Source: Sinotaia quadrata (taxonomy: Eukaryota > Mollusca > Gastropoda > Architaenioglossa > Viviparidae). From it: a stretch of 64,000 nt of DNA. The stretch is from positions 5,561,001 through 5,625,000 of the forward strand of contig CM054182.1 in assembly GCA_028829895.1 (NCBI GenBank), read 5' to 3'. Below the pieces are notes generated by a model. It was given only the letters and a program-made list of their open reading frames with translations, did not search any database and had not been told where the DNA came from. Positions within the stretch are counted from its first letter, which is position 1, and each line of letters begins with the position of its first letter. Both the position numbers and the translations under genes were made by a program. Positions 36,314 through 47,100 of the stretch are shown piece by piece.

Positions 36314-36399
36314 GTGTTAGATAGATAGACAGGCAGACAAACAGATAGATAGATAGACAGACAGGCAGCCAGCCAGCCAGATAGATAGATAGATAGATG
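36314..36399. repeat. GATA/CAGA microsatellite
   Basis: Compound (GATA)n, (CAGA)n and (CAGC)n run directly following the dispersed-repeat fragment, as microsatellites often sit at element tails. Confidence 0.92.
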
Positions 36400-37026
36400 T
36401 GCGTGCATTAAATATTAAACAACTGTCTTGCAGGCCAGCTGGAATAATGCTGATCTTCTATGGGAAATCTTCAATACCATCTTGGAAATGCTATTGTTCT
36501 TAAATTCAAGGTCACTGCATTATAATAACATTAATTTTAATCTCAGCTGCCATTTGTGAAGATTCTTCTGCTAAATGTTCTTAATAATCTGAATTTAATT
36601 AACTTGGCTCCTATGCTGACTAATGATCAAACGTATAGAATAGATTGAGAATAAAATAGACTAATGTTCAGAGGAATAATTAAGAACAAAATAGATTGAT
36701 GTTCAGAGGAATAATTAAGAACAATTGATTTTAAACAAAATGTAAATACATAGATAGTAGTTGAAATTATGCCACTTTCTCAATCCTAAGTGAACTTGAA
36801 ATGCTGATGCCTCTAGCAATATCACTATGCATCAGGTACATAAAATGTCAATGTAAATATTTCACACTATTAATTGTGTGATTTAAATTGTTTTTCCTTA
36901 TTCTATACAGATTCACTGAAATGCTAACATTATAACCACCAAAACTGACTGAAAGATGGCGAGACTGAAAGACAGAAAACAGAGTATAATAAAATAACTG
37001 GAAAGTCATGCCAAGAGGCGAAATGT
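36400..37026. other. Intergenic, no gene seen
   Basis: AT-rich; a short duplication of TTCAGAGGAATAATTAAGAAC near 36670-36720, partly repeated. Confidence 0.35.
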
Positions 37027-37338
37027 CGGCTCTTTTCCAGATAAGCCCCGCCAAAAATGTTAACCCCCCGCCACCCCCAAAAAAAAAAAGATTATAAAAA
37101 AGAGGATAGGGTTAGGGTTACGGTTACGGTTATGTTTATGTTAGGGTTAGGATTAGAGTTAGAGGCGGATAAGGAGTTGTTTTTATGGCGTGCGTTTAAA
37201 TATTCAAATGTCTAGACATCAGAAATAGGTCAAGGTTGCGTGCGTGCATTAAATTGGAGCTGGCAAAAAGTGGCGGGGCTTAACTTTTCGCGCGAGCACT
37301 TTTTGCATTAGTGGCGGGGTTTATCTGGAAAAGATCCG
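37027..37338. mobile_element. Inverted-repeat (MITE-like) element containing telomere-like motifs
   Basis: The 27-bp arms at 37027-37053 and 37312-37338 are reverse complements at 25 of 27 positions (CTTTTCCAGATAARCCCCGC core). A second GTGGCGGGGCTTAA lies just inside the right arm. The 312-bp interior has no coding capacity. Family not recognised. Confidence 0.65.
37111..37162. repeat. Degenerate interstitial telomere-like run
   Basis: GGGTTAGGGTTACGGTTACG and GTTAGGGTTAGGATTAG: about eight TTAGGG-like hexamers with substitutions, inside the inverted-repeat element. Confidence 0.7.
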
Positions 37339-37349
37339 AAATGTCTTCA

Positions 37350-37680
37350 TGGCAAGCTGGAAGTAGTTCAGGCAGGCAAAAACCTTGCATAATTCCCCTC
37401 CCCTCCCCGCAAGCTAGGAATCATTCAGTCAGGCAAAAGCCTAGCACAACCCACCACCACCACCACTTTCGCGTTAGCTGGGAATCATCATTCAGTCAAG
37501 CAAAAGCCCCGTGCAATCCCCCTCCCCTCTGTGCTAGCTGGGAATCATTCAGTCAAGCAAAAGCCCTGTGCAATCCCCCAACCCGCGCTAGCTGGGAATC
37601 ATTCAGTCAAGCAAAAGCCCTGTGCAATCCCCCAACCCGCGCTAGCTGGGAATCAGGCAGGCAAGCAAAAGCCCCGCACA
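37350..37680. repeat. 54-bp minisatellite (18-codon unit)
   Basis: CAAGCAAAAGCCCTGTGCAA and GCTAGCTGGGAATCATTCAG, about six copies, C-rich. It produces long + frames that are repeat artefacts. Confidence 0.95.
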
Positions 37681-38024
37681 ATCACAGTGAAGCACAATAC
37701 AGTTTATCAGACGCATGCGCATCAAGATAGCTGTAATGTGGTCAACAAGTGGAAATCAACCTCCAGTCAATTTTCTATTACCCTCTCACATAGGGGTATG
37801 TATGTACCTGTCAAGATATTCAACTTTTACAGAATGGCAACCAACAGAATAGGGAAGGGGGGGGGGGGAACCGGCTGAATTACCGAAATATATTAGTGAA
37901 CAGATTAAATATTTCGTAAAAAATTCAAATTCACTCATTTTATTTAAGTGCAAATTCAGAATTATAACTGTTGTGATAAAACATTCTTACGAACTTATGC
38001 CACTAAATTATCAAACTTTAAAAA
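37681..38024. other. Spacer with poly-G tract
   Basis: Unique sequence with a 12-G run near 37859. Confidence 0.35.
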
Positions 38025-38440
38025 TAATACATGGCGTTTCATTAAGGAATAATACATGGCTCTTCATTAAGAAATAATACATGGCTCTTCTTTAAGGAAT
38101 TATACATGGCTCTTCATTAAAGAATACTCTATTGCTCTTCAGAATGGAAAGATGATTTATTGCTTTTCAGAAATTGATAGCTTGTGGCTCTTCTGAAAGG
38201 AACAACACATGGCTCTTCAGAGAGGAACACCCTATGGCTATTTGCCTCTTTATAATGGAATAACACATATTTCTGTGGCTCTTCAGAAAAGAATGGCTTA
38301 TATATATATATATATATAATATTCATAAATGAGCAACATAATAGGAACACCCTGTGGCTATTCGCCTCTTTATAATGGAATAACACATATTTCTGTGGCT
38401 CTTCAGAAAAGAATGGCTTATATATATATAATATTCATAA
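38025..38440. repeat. ~25-bp minisatellite and a 120-bp duplication
   Basis: AATACATGGCTCTTCATTAA repeats at the left. A 120-bp block with TAGGAACACCCTGTGGCTAT-like sequence and a (TA)n tract occurs at about 38223 and 38343. Confidence 0.88.
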
Positions 38441-39008
38441 ATTAGCAACATAATAAATGGTCCTTCAAAATGGAACAATACGTGCCTGTTCAGAAAGGAA
38501 CAACATACGGCTGGCTGTTCAGTGACAATAATTTATACTTCAGCAAGATAACTCATGGTTCTATTGCGAGATAAGTTTATGTCTCTTTAGTAAGCAACAT
38601 ATTAGACTTTTAAGGAGGGGTGGTGGTGAGGAAGATGTTGAGAGTTAAGCATTTTAAAATAAATTAATGTTACGTTTTAATTAGAAATAAGTTATTCTTT
38701 TCAGTAACAAATAAATATGCTTTCAGTAAAAGTAAGCAACTTTTTTCAATAAGAAATAAGCTATACTTTAAAAGCATGAAATAAACTACAATACCATGGT
38801 AGAGGATTTAGGATATAATGAAAACAAAGACTGGAAAGAACTGTAATGAAATGATAGAGAATATATTTCTTATATTTCTTCAAAAAGAAATGCCTCCTTA
38901 CAGACTTTAACAACAACAAAAAGACTCGTGATACTTCAATCAATGTACTACCATATTAAAGCTGATAATACAATGTCAGTTCGTAAACTCCAATTTTGCT
39001 TCATCCTT
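38441..39008. other. AT-rich spacer
   Basis: Nothing recognised. Confidence 0.35.
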
Positions 39009-39011
39009 TCT

Positions 39012-39053
<42 letters not shown>
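39009..39053. repeat. CT microsatellite
   Basis: (CT)n, about 45 bp with one CC interruption. Confidence 0.93.
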
Positions 39054-39056
<3 letters not shown>

Positions 39057-39189
39057 ACCGTTTGTGCAACTCTGTGGTGTTGTTTGCTGCTGTTCTTTTG
39101 AGCTGTTGTTTAGCATTTAATGTTACAACACGTGAGACTTGAGTTCAGATGGCATTCAGCTGCATTGTATCGTTAATTCAAACCAAAGC

Positions 39190-39825
39190 ACCGGTCTGAC
39201 CCCGGTCAGCATGCAGAAGCAGTTCCTATCGCCCTTTGAAACTTCGTTGTCTAATTTTTCTCGTTGACGCTCGATTCTCGAGTTTGCCAGTTTTTCGTCA
39301 CAAGTCGCGTCGCGTCACGTCGCGAGTTCTCATTTAAGCTGCCCCAAATCGGAACTGTTTGCGTAGAAAGGTATTAAAGAAACGAGCACACCAAACTTGC
39401 CTTCCTTACCAGCTGTGAGTAATACACAATAATACTGGCAATGTAGCATTTTTTCTACACTAAATGCCGACCATGCAATCTCCTTTCTCGCATTCGCGTA
39501 TACCCGGTCCGGAACTCGCTGATATAGGGGCAGATGTCGGCAGGAAGAGTGAGGGGGGAACGTTAGAGGTGCACATCAAAAGGCTTGATCGGTGTCTCAG
39601 GGTGCACCCAGCACGTGCAGCTCGCAGCCCGAGGGTCACGAGAAACGGGAGTTGCTCTGGCGACGGCGTCCTCGCTCGCTGACACATGCACTAAGTGAGT
39701 ACACGTGCCCGCGTCACTGTCCCGCCATTTCAGCAACACGGACATCGTCCACGGGCGCCGCACGGTGCGAGCCATTCTGTGACGCCATGCGACATATCCT
39801 GCCCAAAGCCGTTGGTCTAAACTAT
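39190..39825. other. CpG-rich unique island
   Basis: About 600 bp of raised GC and CpG, with open frames on both strands at 39460-39790. Their overlap on both strands fits base composition better than coding. A promoter or enhancer is possible. Confidence 0.35.
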
Positions 39826-40060
39826 GACGTCGTGAAATCTGTTTTCCAGTGTCTAATCAATTGGGCTCAAAATCGATTCGTCACGTGATTTATACAATTT
39901 ACAGTCCGAGCCAGTTAATTTGGCACAATCCCTAATGTCATGTGATCCACGCGAATATATATTGCCCGGTTCACTGTGGTCCCATCCATGAGGTCATGTG
40001 CTCTATGGGAATTTTACAATTGGAGCCAGTCGGGCCAGTCCATGACGTCATGTGATATCT
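39826..40060. promoter_or_regulatory. Degenerate ~55-bp repeat of CRE/E-box-like sites
   Basis: TCRTGTGA-like cores occur at 39830, 39881, 39938, 39994 and 40048, spaced 51-57 bp. The first and last are joined to TGACGTCG/TGACGTCA (CRE-like, 40043-40050), and TCACGTGA at 39881-39888 is a palindromic E-box. Confidence 0.55.
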
Positions 40061-40442
40061 TCGGAATTTTCAAATTGGCTTTGCAATGGACGAAATCTCG
40101 TGGTTTCAAACAACATATCTCGTGCTTTGTCTTATCTAAGTGCACCCGCCTAGATGGGCGGATTACATAGGCTAGACCTCTAGTGTTAAATACGTGCGCA
40201 TTAAAACATCCACTTTTTCAAAACTAGTCTTCATTGTGCATGTATGTGTGTGTCAAAGTGACAGATAAGGGGACAAATTAAACATTTTGGACTATGCTAA
40301 TTAAATTGATCGTACGATGATTGATTGGGTGGGATTTGAGAGGCTGTAATGAAAACTTGAATCTAAACAGAACAGATTGCACTTGACACCCCTTGATGTT
40401 TCGTTTGCAGGAACTCTTGATCGCATTGTGATGAGACGTCAG
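40061..40442. other. Unique spacer
   Basis: No gene or array recognised. Confidence 0.35.
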
Positions 40443-40920
40443 TGACGTTTTGTTTTCCGTAAATTCCTAAAGGTCTCCTTTTCGTAACGTTTTGTTTTCC
40501 GTAAATCCCTAAAGGTCTCCTTTTCGTAACGTTTTGTTTTCCGTAAATCCCTAAAGGTCTCCTTTTCGTAACGTTTTGTTTTCCGTAAATTCCTAAAGGT
40601 CTCCTTTTCGTAACGTTTTGTTTTCCGTAAATCCCTAAAGGTCTCCTTTTCGTAACGTTTTGTTTTCCGTAAATCCCTAAAGGTCTCCTTTTCGTAACGT
40701 TTTGTTTTCCGTAAATCCCTAAAGGTCTCCTTTTCGTAACGTTTTGTTTTCCGTAAATCCCTAAAGGTCTCCTTTTCGTAACGTTTTGTTTTCCGTAAAT
40801 CCCTAAAGGTCTCCTTTTCGTAACGTTTTGTTTTCCGTAAATCCCTAAAGGTCTCCTTTTCGTAACGTTTTGTTTTCCGTAAATTCCTAAAGGTCTCCTT
40901 TTCGTAACGTTTTGTTTTCA
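40443..40920. repeat. 42-bp minisatellite (14-codon unit), about eleven copies
   Basis: GTTTTGTTTTCCGTAAATCC and CTAAAGGTCTCCTTTTCGTA. On the minus strand one frame stays open for 176 codons, encoding tandem TKRYEKETFRDLRK. The clearest variation is one C/T site (Asp/Asn). Confidence 0.96.
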
Positions 40921-41006
40921 CAGCGATGAAGTGTAAGCAGTGCCCGTCTGTAGTTCTCTTAAGTCTCAAGACGTCCTCTTCATAACATGAAATTGTTGAT
41001 GGATTT

Positions 41007-41860
41007 TAAGTTGAGAATATTTGTAAGAGAGAAAGGAGTTTGAAATATGCCTGAAATTTAGTGCTGCCTTAAATTGACTTTTGCAGAGCAGAGGCAGGCC
41101 TTTTTGCTTTACTTTTGTCACGTCTTACTACAGTGACTATTATGCTCTACTAGATTACGTTGGTGTGTGAATCCGATGTTGTCATCAATAAAACGTGTTG
41201 CTCTAAGTTGATTCCCGTGAATTCCATTCAAGTACCAATATGGCGGAAATGTGGCTTGAGCTTGGTCTTGAGAATTCACGAAGATTATTTTGAATATTCT
41301 TCGTGGTGTGTTGAGTAAGCGTGAATGGAAAATCAAAAACATTCCACCTGATGTGCTTGATAGCGCATGTGAAACTCAGGACAATTCTCTACGGCGTGCT
41401 TGGAGAGTACGTTGACGATTCTGGAACAGTTGTGTGACGTGCCTCTAGAAGGGACACGTGGGACTTCGCCTAAATATGAAAGGCAGTGACTTGTTGCAAA
41501 CCGTGTGACTGTGAAACACTTGCTGGCGACAGCCGCCATCTTTGAACAGGTTACGAAAATTTACTTTTAAAAAATTATTTCTCTTGAGTCTACTCTCATT
41601 TCCGTGATGATATTCATGAATTTGATTTTGTATTTATGATTATTTGACTGTCTTTATGTCTAAGCTAGGATAAACTGAACAATTCTCCAACATTGATTGA
41701 ATATTGTTGTGAAGTGATGTAAATGTCAACACTGTTTTGATTATATGCATATGTTGTATATTTGATTGTTGATTAAATAAATGTATTGTCATATTTATTG
41801 ACCTTCTTGTATATATTGATAGCCATATGTTTGAAGAGACAGTGGGTGGATATGGAGTAC
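41007..41860. repeat. Dispersed repeat family, copy 3
   Basis: Homologous by eye to 26031-26540 (left part) and to 22730-22960 (right part, ATTGACCTTCTTGTATATAT). On the minus strand AAAGATGGCGGCT (41531-41543) is a textbook YY1/Kozak-type motif followed by a short open frame. Confidence 0.78.
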
Positions 41861-41869
41861 GACAATAAA

Positions 41870-42475
41870 CAGTATTAAGCAAACTGTTGTTCAAAAACAC
41901 AGTTTTAATCGGCCTGTTGTTCCGTAGAGAAACAGTACTAATCGGCCTGTTGTTCCATAATGAAACAATGTTAATCAATCTGTTTCCAAAAGAAACAGTA
42001 CTAGTCGGCCTGTGGTTCCTAAAAGAAACAGTATTAATCGGCCTGTGTCGAAAATAAACAGTACTAATCTGCTTGTTGTTCCATAAAGAAACAGTACTAA
42101 TCGGCCTGTTTCGAAAACAAAACATTACTAATCGGCCCTGTTTTTCCAAAAAGAAACACTACTAACTGGCCTGTTTTTCCGGAAAGAAACAGTATTAATG
42201 CACCTGTTGTTCAAAAATAAACCTTAATAATCGGCCTGTTGTTCTGAGACAAACAATACTAATGGACCTGTTCATAAAAAATAAACACTAGTAATCAATC
42301 TCTTGTTCCGAAAATAAACAGTACTAATGGACATCTCATAAAAAATAAACTGTACTAATGGACATTTTATAAAAATAAACAGTACTAATCGACCTGTTTT
42401 TCAAAAATTAACAAAACAAATGGACATTTTAAAAAAATAAATGGTGTATGTACTAAAGGACTTTCTGTTTCAAAG
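41870..42475. repeat. Degenerate ~35-bp minisatellite
   Basis: AAACAGTACTAATCGGCCTG with TTGTTCC(A/G)AAA recurs about 16 times. Confidence 0.9.
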
Positions 42476-42499
42476 GAAAACTGTTCCTAATATAACCAG

Positions 42500-42795
42500 A
42501 ACTAACTGAACCATTGCAACCAGTTAGACTTGATTCGAAACCCTACTTCTGAACCACTGCAACCAGTTAGACTTGATTCGAAACCCTATTTCTGAAAAAT
42601 TGCAACCAGTTAGACTTGATTCGAAACCCTATTTCTGAACCATTGCAACCAGTTAGACTTGATTCGAAACCCTATTTCTGAACCATTGCAACCAGTTAGA
42701 CTTGATTCGAAACCCTATTTCTGAACTATTGCAACCAGTTAGACTTGATTCGAAACCCTATTTCTGAACCATTGCAACCAGTTAGACTTGATTCC
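42500..42795. repeat. 43-bp minisatellite
   Basis: CAACCAGTTAGACTTGATTC and GAAACCCTATTTCTGAACCA repeat about seven times. Confidence 0.95.
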
Positions 42796-43009
42796 AAATC
42801 ATACCGTGATCACACGCATGATGAATGCGCCGTCTGCACTAAAACATCTGATTTTAGTCTCGAACCCACCCGAATGCCTCTCTCAAATGATAAAGACATG
42901 ACGCATTTGCAGGTATTTGCATTTTACGTAATCAGAGAAATGTGTGAGTAGTCATCTTTACTGGCAAGTGAATAGTTAAAAAATCATTACAGTTATGTTT
43001 GAGAGGCGA
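42796..43009. other. Unique spacer
   Basis: No supportable gene; the 68-codon frame starts inside the preceding array. Confidence 0.35.
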
Positions 43010-43215
43010 TATTCTCTCGGCTGCTCTTACTCATAATGTTTTTGAGAGATGCGATTCTCACGGCTGCTCTTACTCATAATGTTTTTGAGAGACGCGATTC
43101 TCACGGCTGCTCTTATAATGTTTTTGATTGGCGCGATTCTCACCAGCTGTACTATCTCATGTTTTTGATTAGCTCGATTCTCGTCAGATGCTCTTACTTC
43201 AATGATTTTGATTGA
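43010..43215. repeat. ~50-bp minisatellite, four to five copies
   Basis: GCGATTCTCACGGCTGCTCT with ATAATGTTTTTGA, variable length. Confidence 0.88.
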
Positions 43216-43479
43216 CGCAATCGTCGTAGTGTAGGGGGCGCTTCCGGCATCCGCCGCTTTTGCGTCAGCTTCTCTTTTATATGGAATATGGTTACCATAC
43301 CCAATCTGTGTACTCCAACATCCAGCAGACGACAAATGGTATGAGTTGAAAGTGTACCAGAACCTTCCAATTATACAATCTAAACTTTTATAGACACGTG
43401 ACTCTGAGAGTCTACAACATGCTTGCAGTACAGGAATCGATCATTTTCATCACCATACAGACAGAAGCTGGTTGTGGTG

Positions 43480-43640
43480 TTTCAATCTGACGTCATATTT
43501 AACGGAAACGGTCGCGTTCGTCTTTGATACTGGCCGCAGGGATCAAAGCCTCTAGCAGCTAACTCGGTAGTCACGTGAGCGCTCCAGGCGAGATCAGAGC
43601 CAAAGCAACGGGATAATCAAACAGTAGAGACGTCGTGAGT
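43480..43640. promoter_or_regulatory. Candidate cis-regulatory island with TCF/LEF-like and CRE sites
   Basis: A GC-richer patch holds TGACGTCA (43488-43495), CTTTGAT (43522-43528) and ATCAAAG (43542-43548), an inverted TCF/LEF pair with 13 bp between. Short motifs are common by chance, so this is only a candidate. Confidence 0.3.
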
Positions 43641-44084
43641 TCATCCAGCCCGCTTGTTTGGCGTTTTCAGACGCTGCAGTTTGGGCCTTCTGTTCCACTC
43701 CAGTCGGGCGTATGTCGTTTCATCAACCCCTGGATTTATTTTAAACAGCTTGGAGTGTTGTGTTCTTACCACTCTCTTCAAACGACCGCGACACTTCAAA
43801 GTGAGAAGTGCAAGCTGTGCCAGAAATGCGGCGGGTCTGTGCCAGAAGTGTGGGCTGTGCCCAGCAAGGAGAAACAACTTTATGACATAGACTCAGTTGT
43901 TCCCCAAAATATTTTGTACGTCACCAGACTTCTATGTAGGGCTACTCCATTCACGAGATAGATTTCAATCAGTCTGTTTGCCAAAGACAAGCTGTCCTAA
44001 GCAGAGAAAAAGCAGATGGAATACACAGGATTGCTTCTAACGTTAAATCTATAAACGGTTTTCATAGGTCAGTGGTACGTAAGC
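43641..44084. other. Unique segment with open frames, not called
   Basis: A 108-codon + frame (43635-43961) has a few cysteines but overlaps open frames in two other phases. No domain, start context or splice structure supports a gene. Confidence 0.3.
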
Positions 44085-44395
44085 CTACATACTGAAATAG
44101 AAATCCATTTCTGATTGGGAATAATTCCTGTATGTGCCGTAATAGAAATCTATTTCTGATTGGGAATAATTCCTGTATATACTGTAATAGAAATCCATTT
44201 CTGATTGAGAATAATTCCTGTGTGTATAGAAACCCATTTCTGATTGAGAATAATTCCTGTGTATAGAAACCCATTTTTGATTGAGAATATTTCCTGAATG
44301 TACTTAATACTTAATGTAATCCATTTCTGATTGGGAATAATTCCTGTGTGTACTGTAATAGAAATCCATTTCTGACTGAGAATAATTCCTGTATG
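44085..44395. repeat. ~45-bp minisatellite
   Basis: AGAAATCCATTTCTGATTGG and GAATAATTCCTGTATGTACT, about seven copies with length variants. Confidence 0.93.
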
Positions 44396-44744
44396 TATTA
44401 TTTTTCACGACTTATTAAAAATAGTTTTCGCTCAATAAATCATTTTTTGTTGTTTTTCATCAAAATTTATCTTTAGACCAGTCATCATTAAACATCATTT
44501 CATATGTACTTTTCAATTCATGATTATGTATTTTGAATTGCATCATTAAACGCGTACTTAAAAATTTCGCCAGAACGCATTAAAAATAATTAAATCGTAC
44601 TTTTCAAACTCATATTCAGTATGTACTTCTAAAATTAATAAAGAGAAGTGTCCTGTATAAAATAATAAATCTGAAAAGCATTCTAAATGAGTGATTATAT
44701 AAGTATTTTAAAATTTATATTTAGGCAGGAGCTATTGTTCTCAT
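44396..44744. other. AT-rich spacer
   Basis: Possibly a very diverged repeat (ATTAAA and CATCATTAAA recur). No gene. Confidence 0.35.
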
Positions 44745-44870
44745 CATTTATTTATTTTCACATTTAAACATACATTTCTTCAAGAAACATGCGCTATTTA
44801 TTTTCACATTTAAACATACATTTCATCAAGAAACATGCGCTATTTATTTTCACATTTAAACATGCGCTGT
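44745..44870. repeat. 46-bp minisatellite
   Basis: TTATTTTCACATTTAAACAT and ATTTCATCAAGAAACATGCG, about 2.5 copies, running into the 26-bp array. Confidence 0.9.
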
Positions 44871-45285
44871 GTATTTCGTCATTAAACATGCGCTGTGTAT
44901 TTCGTCATTAAACATGCGCTGTGTATTTCGTCATTAAACATGCGCTGTGTATTTCGTCATTAAACATGCGCTCTGTATTTCGTCATTAAACATGCGCTCT
45001 GTATTTCGCATTAAACATGCGCTGTGTATTTCGTCATTAAACATGCGCTGTGTATTTCGTCATTAAACATGCGCTGTGTATTTCGTCATTAAACACGCGC
45101 TGTGTATTTCGTCATTAAACACGCGCTGTGTATTTCGTCATTAAACACGCGCTGTGTATTTCGTCATTAAACATGCGCTCTGTATTTCGCATTAAACATG
45201 CGCTGTGTATTTCGTCATTAAACACGCACTGTGTATTTCGTCATTAAACATGCGCTGTGTATTTCGTCATTAAACACGCAATTTT
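44866..45285. repeat. 26-bp minisatellite, about 16 copies
   Basis: CATGCGCTGTGTATTTCGTC plus ATTAAA. Variants CACGCG and CTCTGT are interspersed. Confidence 0.97.
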
Positions 45286-45429
45286 CAATTTAATTAAATC
45301 ATTAACGCGCACATTTACTTTATTATTAATCATGCAATTTTAAATTATTATTAAACATACACTTTTCAGTTAGAATACTGGTATGAAATTAAAATTATTT
45401 AATAAGCATCCTCATTACTAGGCCTTAGT

Positions 45430-45860
45430 GTTAATATTCGATAACTCACAATAAATTACAAACAGTCCTTTAGTGTTAATGTCCAGTAACTCACACTCGA
45501 ATTACAAACAGTTCTTATGTGTTAATATTGTCGATAACTCATAACCGAACTACAAACAGTTCATAAGTGTTAATATTGTCGATAACTCATAACCGAACTA
45601 CAAACAGTTCATAAGTGTTAATATTGTCGATAACTCATAACCGAACTACAAACAGTTCATAAGTGTTAATATTGTCGATAACTCATAACCGAACTACAAA
45701 CAGTTCATAAGTGTTAATATTGTCGATAACTCATAACCGAACTACAAACAGTTCATAAGTGTTAATATTCGGTAACTCACACTCAAAATGTAAACAGTTC
45801 TTCAGTGGTAGTTTTCGACAACTCACACTCGAACTACCAACGCTTCTTAAGTGATAAAGT
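45430..45860. repeat. 48-bp minisatellite
   Basis: GTTCATAAGTGTTAATATTG and CGATAACTCATAACCGAACT, six clean copies with diverged flanks. Confidence 0.95.
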
Positions 45861-45929
45861 TTAAAAATTTACACTCGAATTACCAACAAATGTAAATTTA
45901 TTATGCTTAAGTGATTTACACTCGACCTA

Positions 45930-46245
45930 CCAACACTTTTTAATTGATAATGTTTAGTAACTTACATTCGACTTAACAACACTTTTTAATTGATAATGTT
46001 TAGTAACTTACATTCGACTTAACAACACTTTTTAATTGATAATGTTTAGTAACTTACATTCGACTTAACAACACTTTTTAATTGATAATGTTTAGTAACT
46101 TACATTCGACTTAACAACACTTTTTAATTGATAATGTTTAGTAACTTACATTCGACTTAACAACACTTTTTAATTGATAATGTTTAATAACTTACATTCG
46201 ATTTAACAACACTTTTTAATTGATAATGTTTAGTAACTTACATTC
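45930..46245. repeat. 46-bp minisatellite, about seven copies
   Basis: ACAACACTTTTTAATTGATA and GTTTAGTAACTTACATTCGA. Shares the ACTCACACTCGAACTA/ACTTACATTCGACTTA theme with the preceding 48-bp array, so they may have a common ancestor. Confidence 0.95.
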
Positions 46246-46289
46246 GAACGATTACTTTTATTAGCATAAGCAGAAACAAACGTCACATC

Positions 46290-46800
46290 ACAATCTAGTA
46301 CAGAACTGCATGACACACGTCTAGTCTAGTATGTGAATACCCATCACATCACAATATACTACATATATATACATCCAAACATAGTAGGCTTACATATTCA
46401 CATGCCACTACATAATACGTGTTCACATTTCAGTGAAATATTTACACAATGCATGTTCACAGTTTACATGCACAACGTATATATGTTCACACGCCACAAA
46501 TAGTACACGTTCACATACAACAACATATTTCTTCTTCACACACATACCTCAACATAGTATATGTTCACATGCCACTACGTAGTACATGCTCACATGTCAC
46601 AGCACAGTACATAGAAGATGTCCACTTGTCATAAGACAGTGCAACATAAACATGCTCACAGTTCACACGCTCAACATGTCTACATACTACAACATAATAC
46701 TTGTTCATATACACTACAGCATAATACACGTTCACACGCCACACAGCAAATGTTCACATGAAACATGTACATGGTCGCACGCTACATCATGGCGTAATGT
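46290..46800. repeat. Degenerate ~30-40 bp TTCACA-rich repeat
   Basis: GTTCACATGCCACTACATAG-like motifs recur about 14 times. Confidence 0.85.
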
Positions 46801-46874
46801 TTGCATGTTTCAGTATATAGTGCAAATTCACACTCCTTAGTATAAGTACAAATGATACAACACACTGGACGCCC

Positions 46875-47100
46875 ACTAACCTACTGTAAAGTAAATGGGA
46901 GTGTGTGTAGCATAAACTACTGTAAAGTAAACGGGAGTGTGCGTAGCACAAACTACTGTAAAGTAAATGGGAGTGTGCGTAGCATAAACTACTGTAAAGT
47001 AAATGGGAGTGTGTGTAGCACAAACTACTGTAAAGTAAATGGGAGTGTGCGTAGCATAAACTACTGTAAAGTAAATGGGAGTGTGTGTAGCATAAACTGG
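46875..47100. repeat. 36-bp minisatellite (12-codon unit), six copies
   Basis: AAACTACTGTAAAGTAAATG and GGAGTGTGTGTAGCATA. Frames open on both strands are artefacts. Confidence 0.96.

Noticed and set aside
37111..37162. Chromosome end
   Set aside because: Only a few degenerate hexamers, flanked by ordinary sequence and inside an inverted-repeat element.
37311..37878. Two overlapping + frames of 115-139 codons
   Set aside because: Both run through the 54-bp array in different phases.
39460..39888. Set of overlapping frames in the CpG-rich island
   Set aside because: Frames on both strands are open together and none has a donor or acceptor at a sensible place; more likely regulatory or composition-driven.
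43635..43961. 108-codon + frame
   Set aside because: Overlaps open frames in another + phase and on the minus strand; composition effect of a GC-richer patch.
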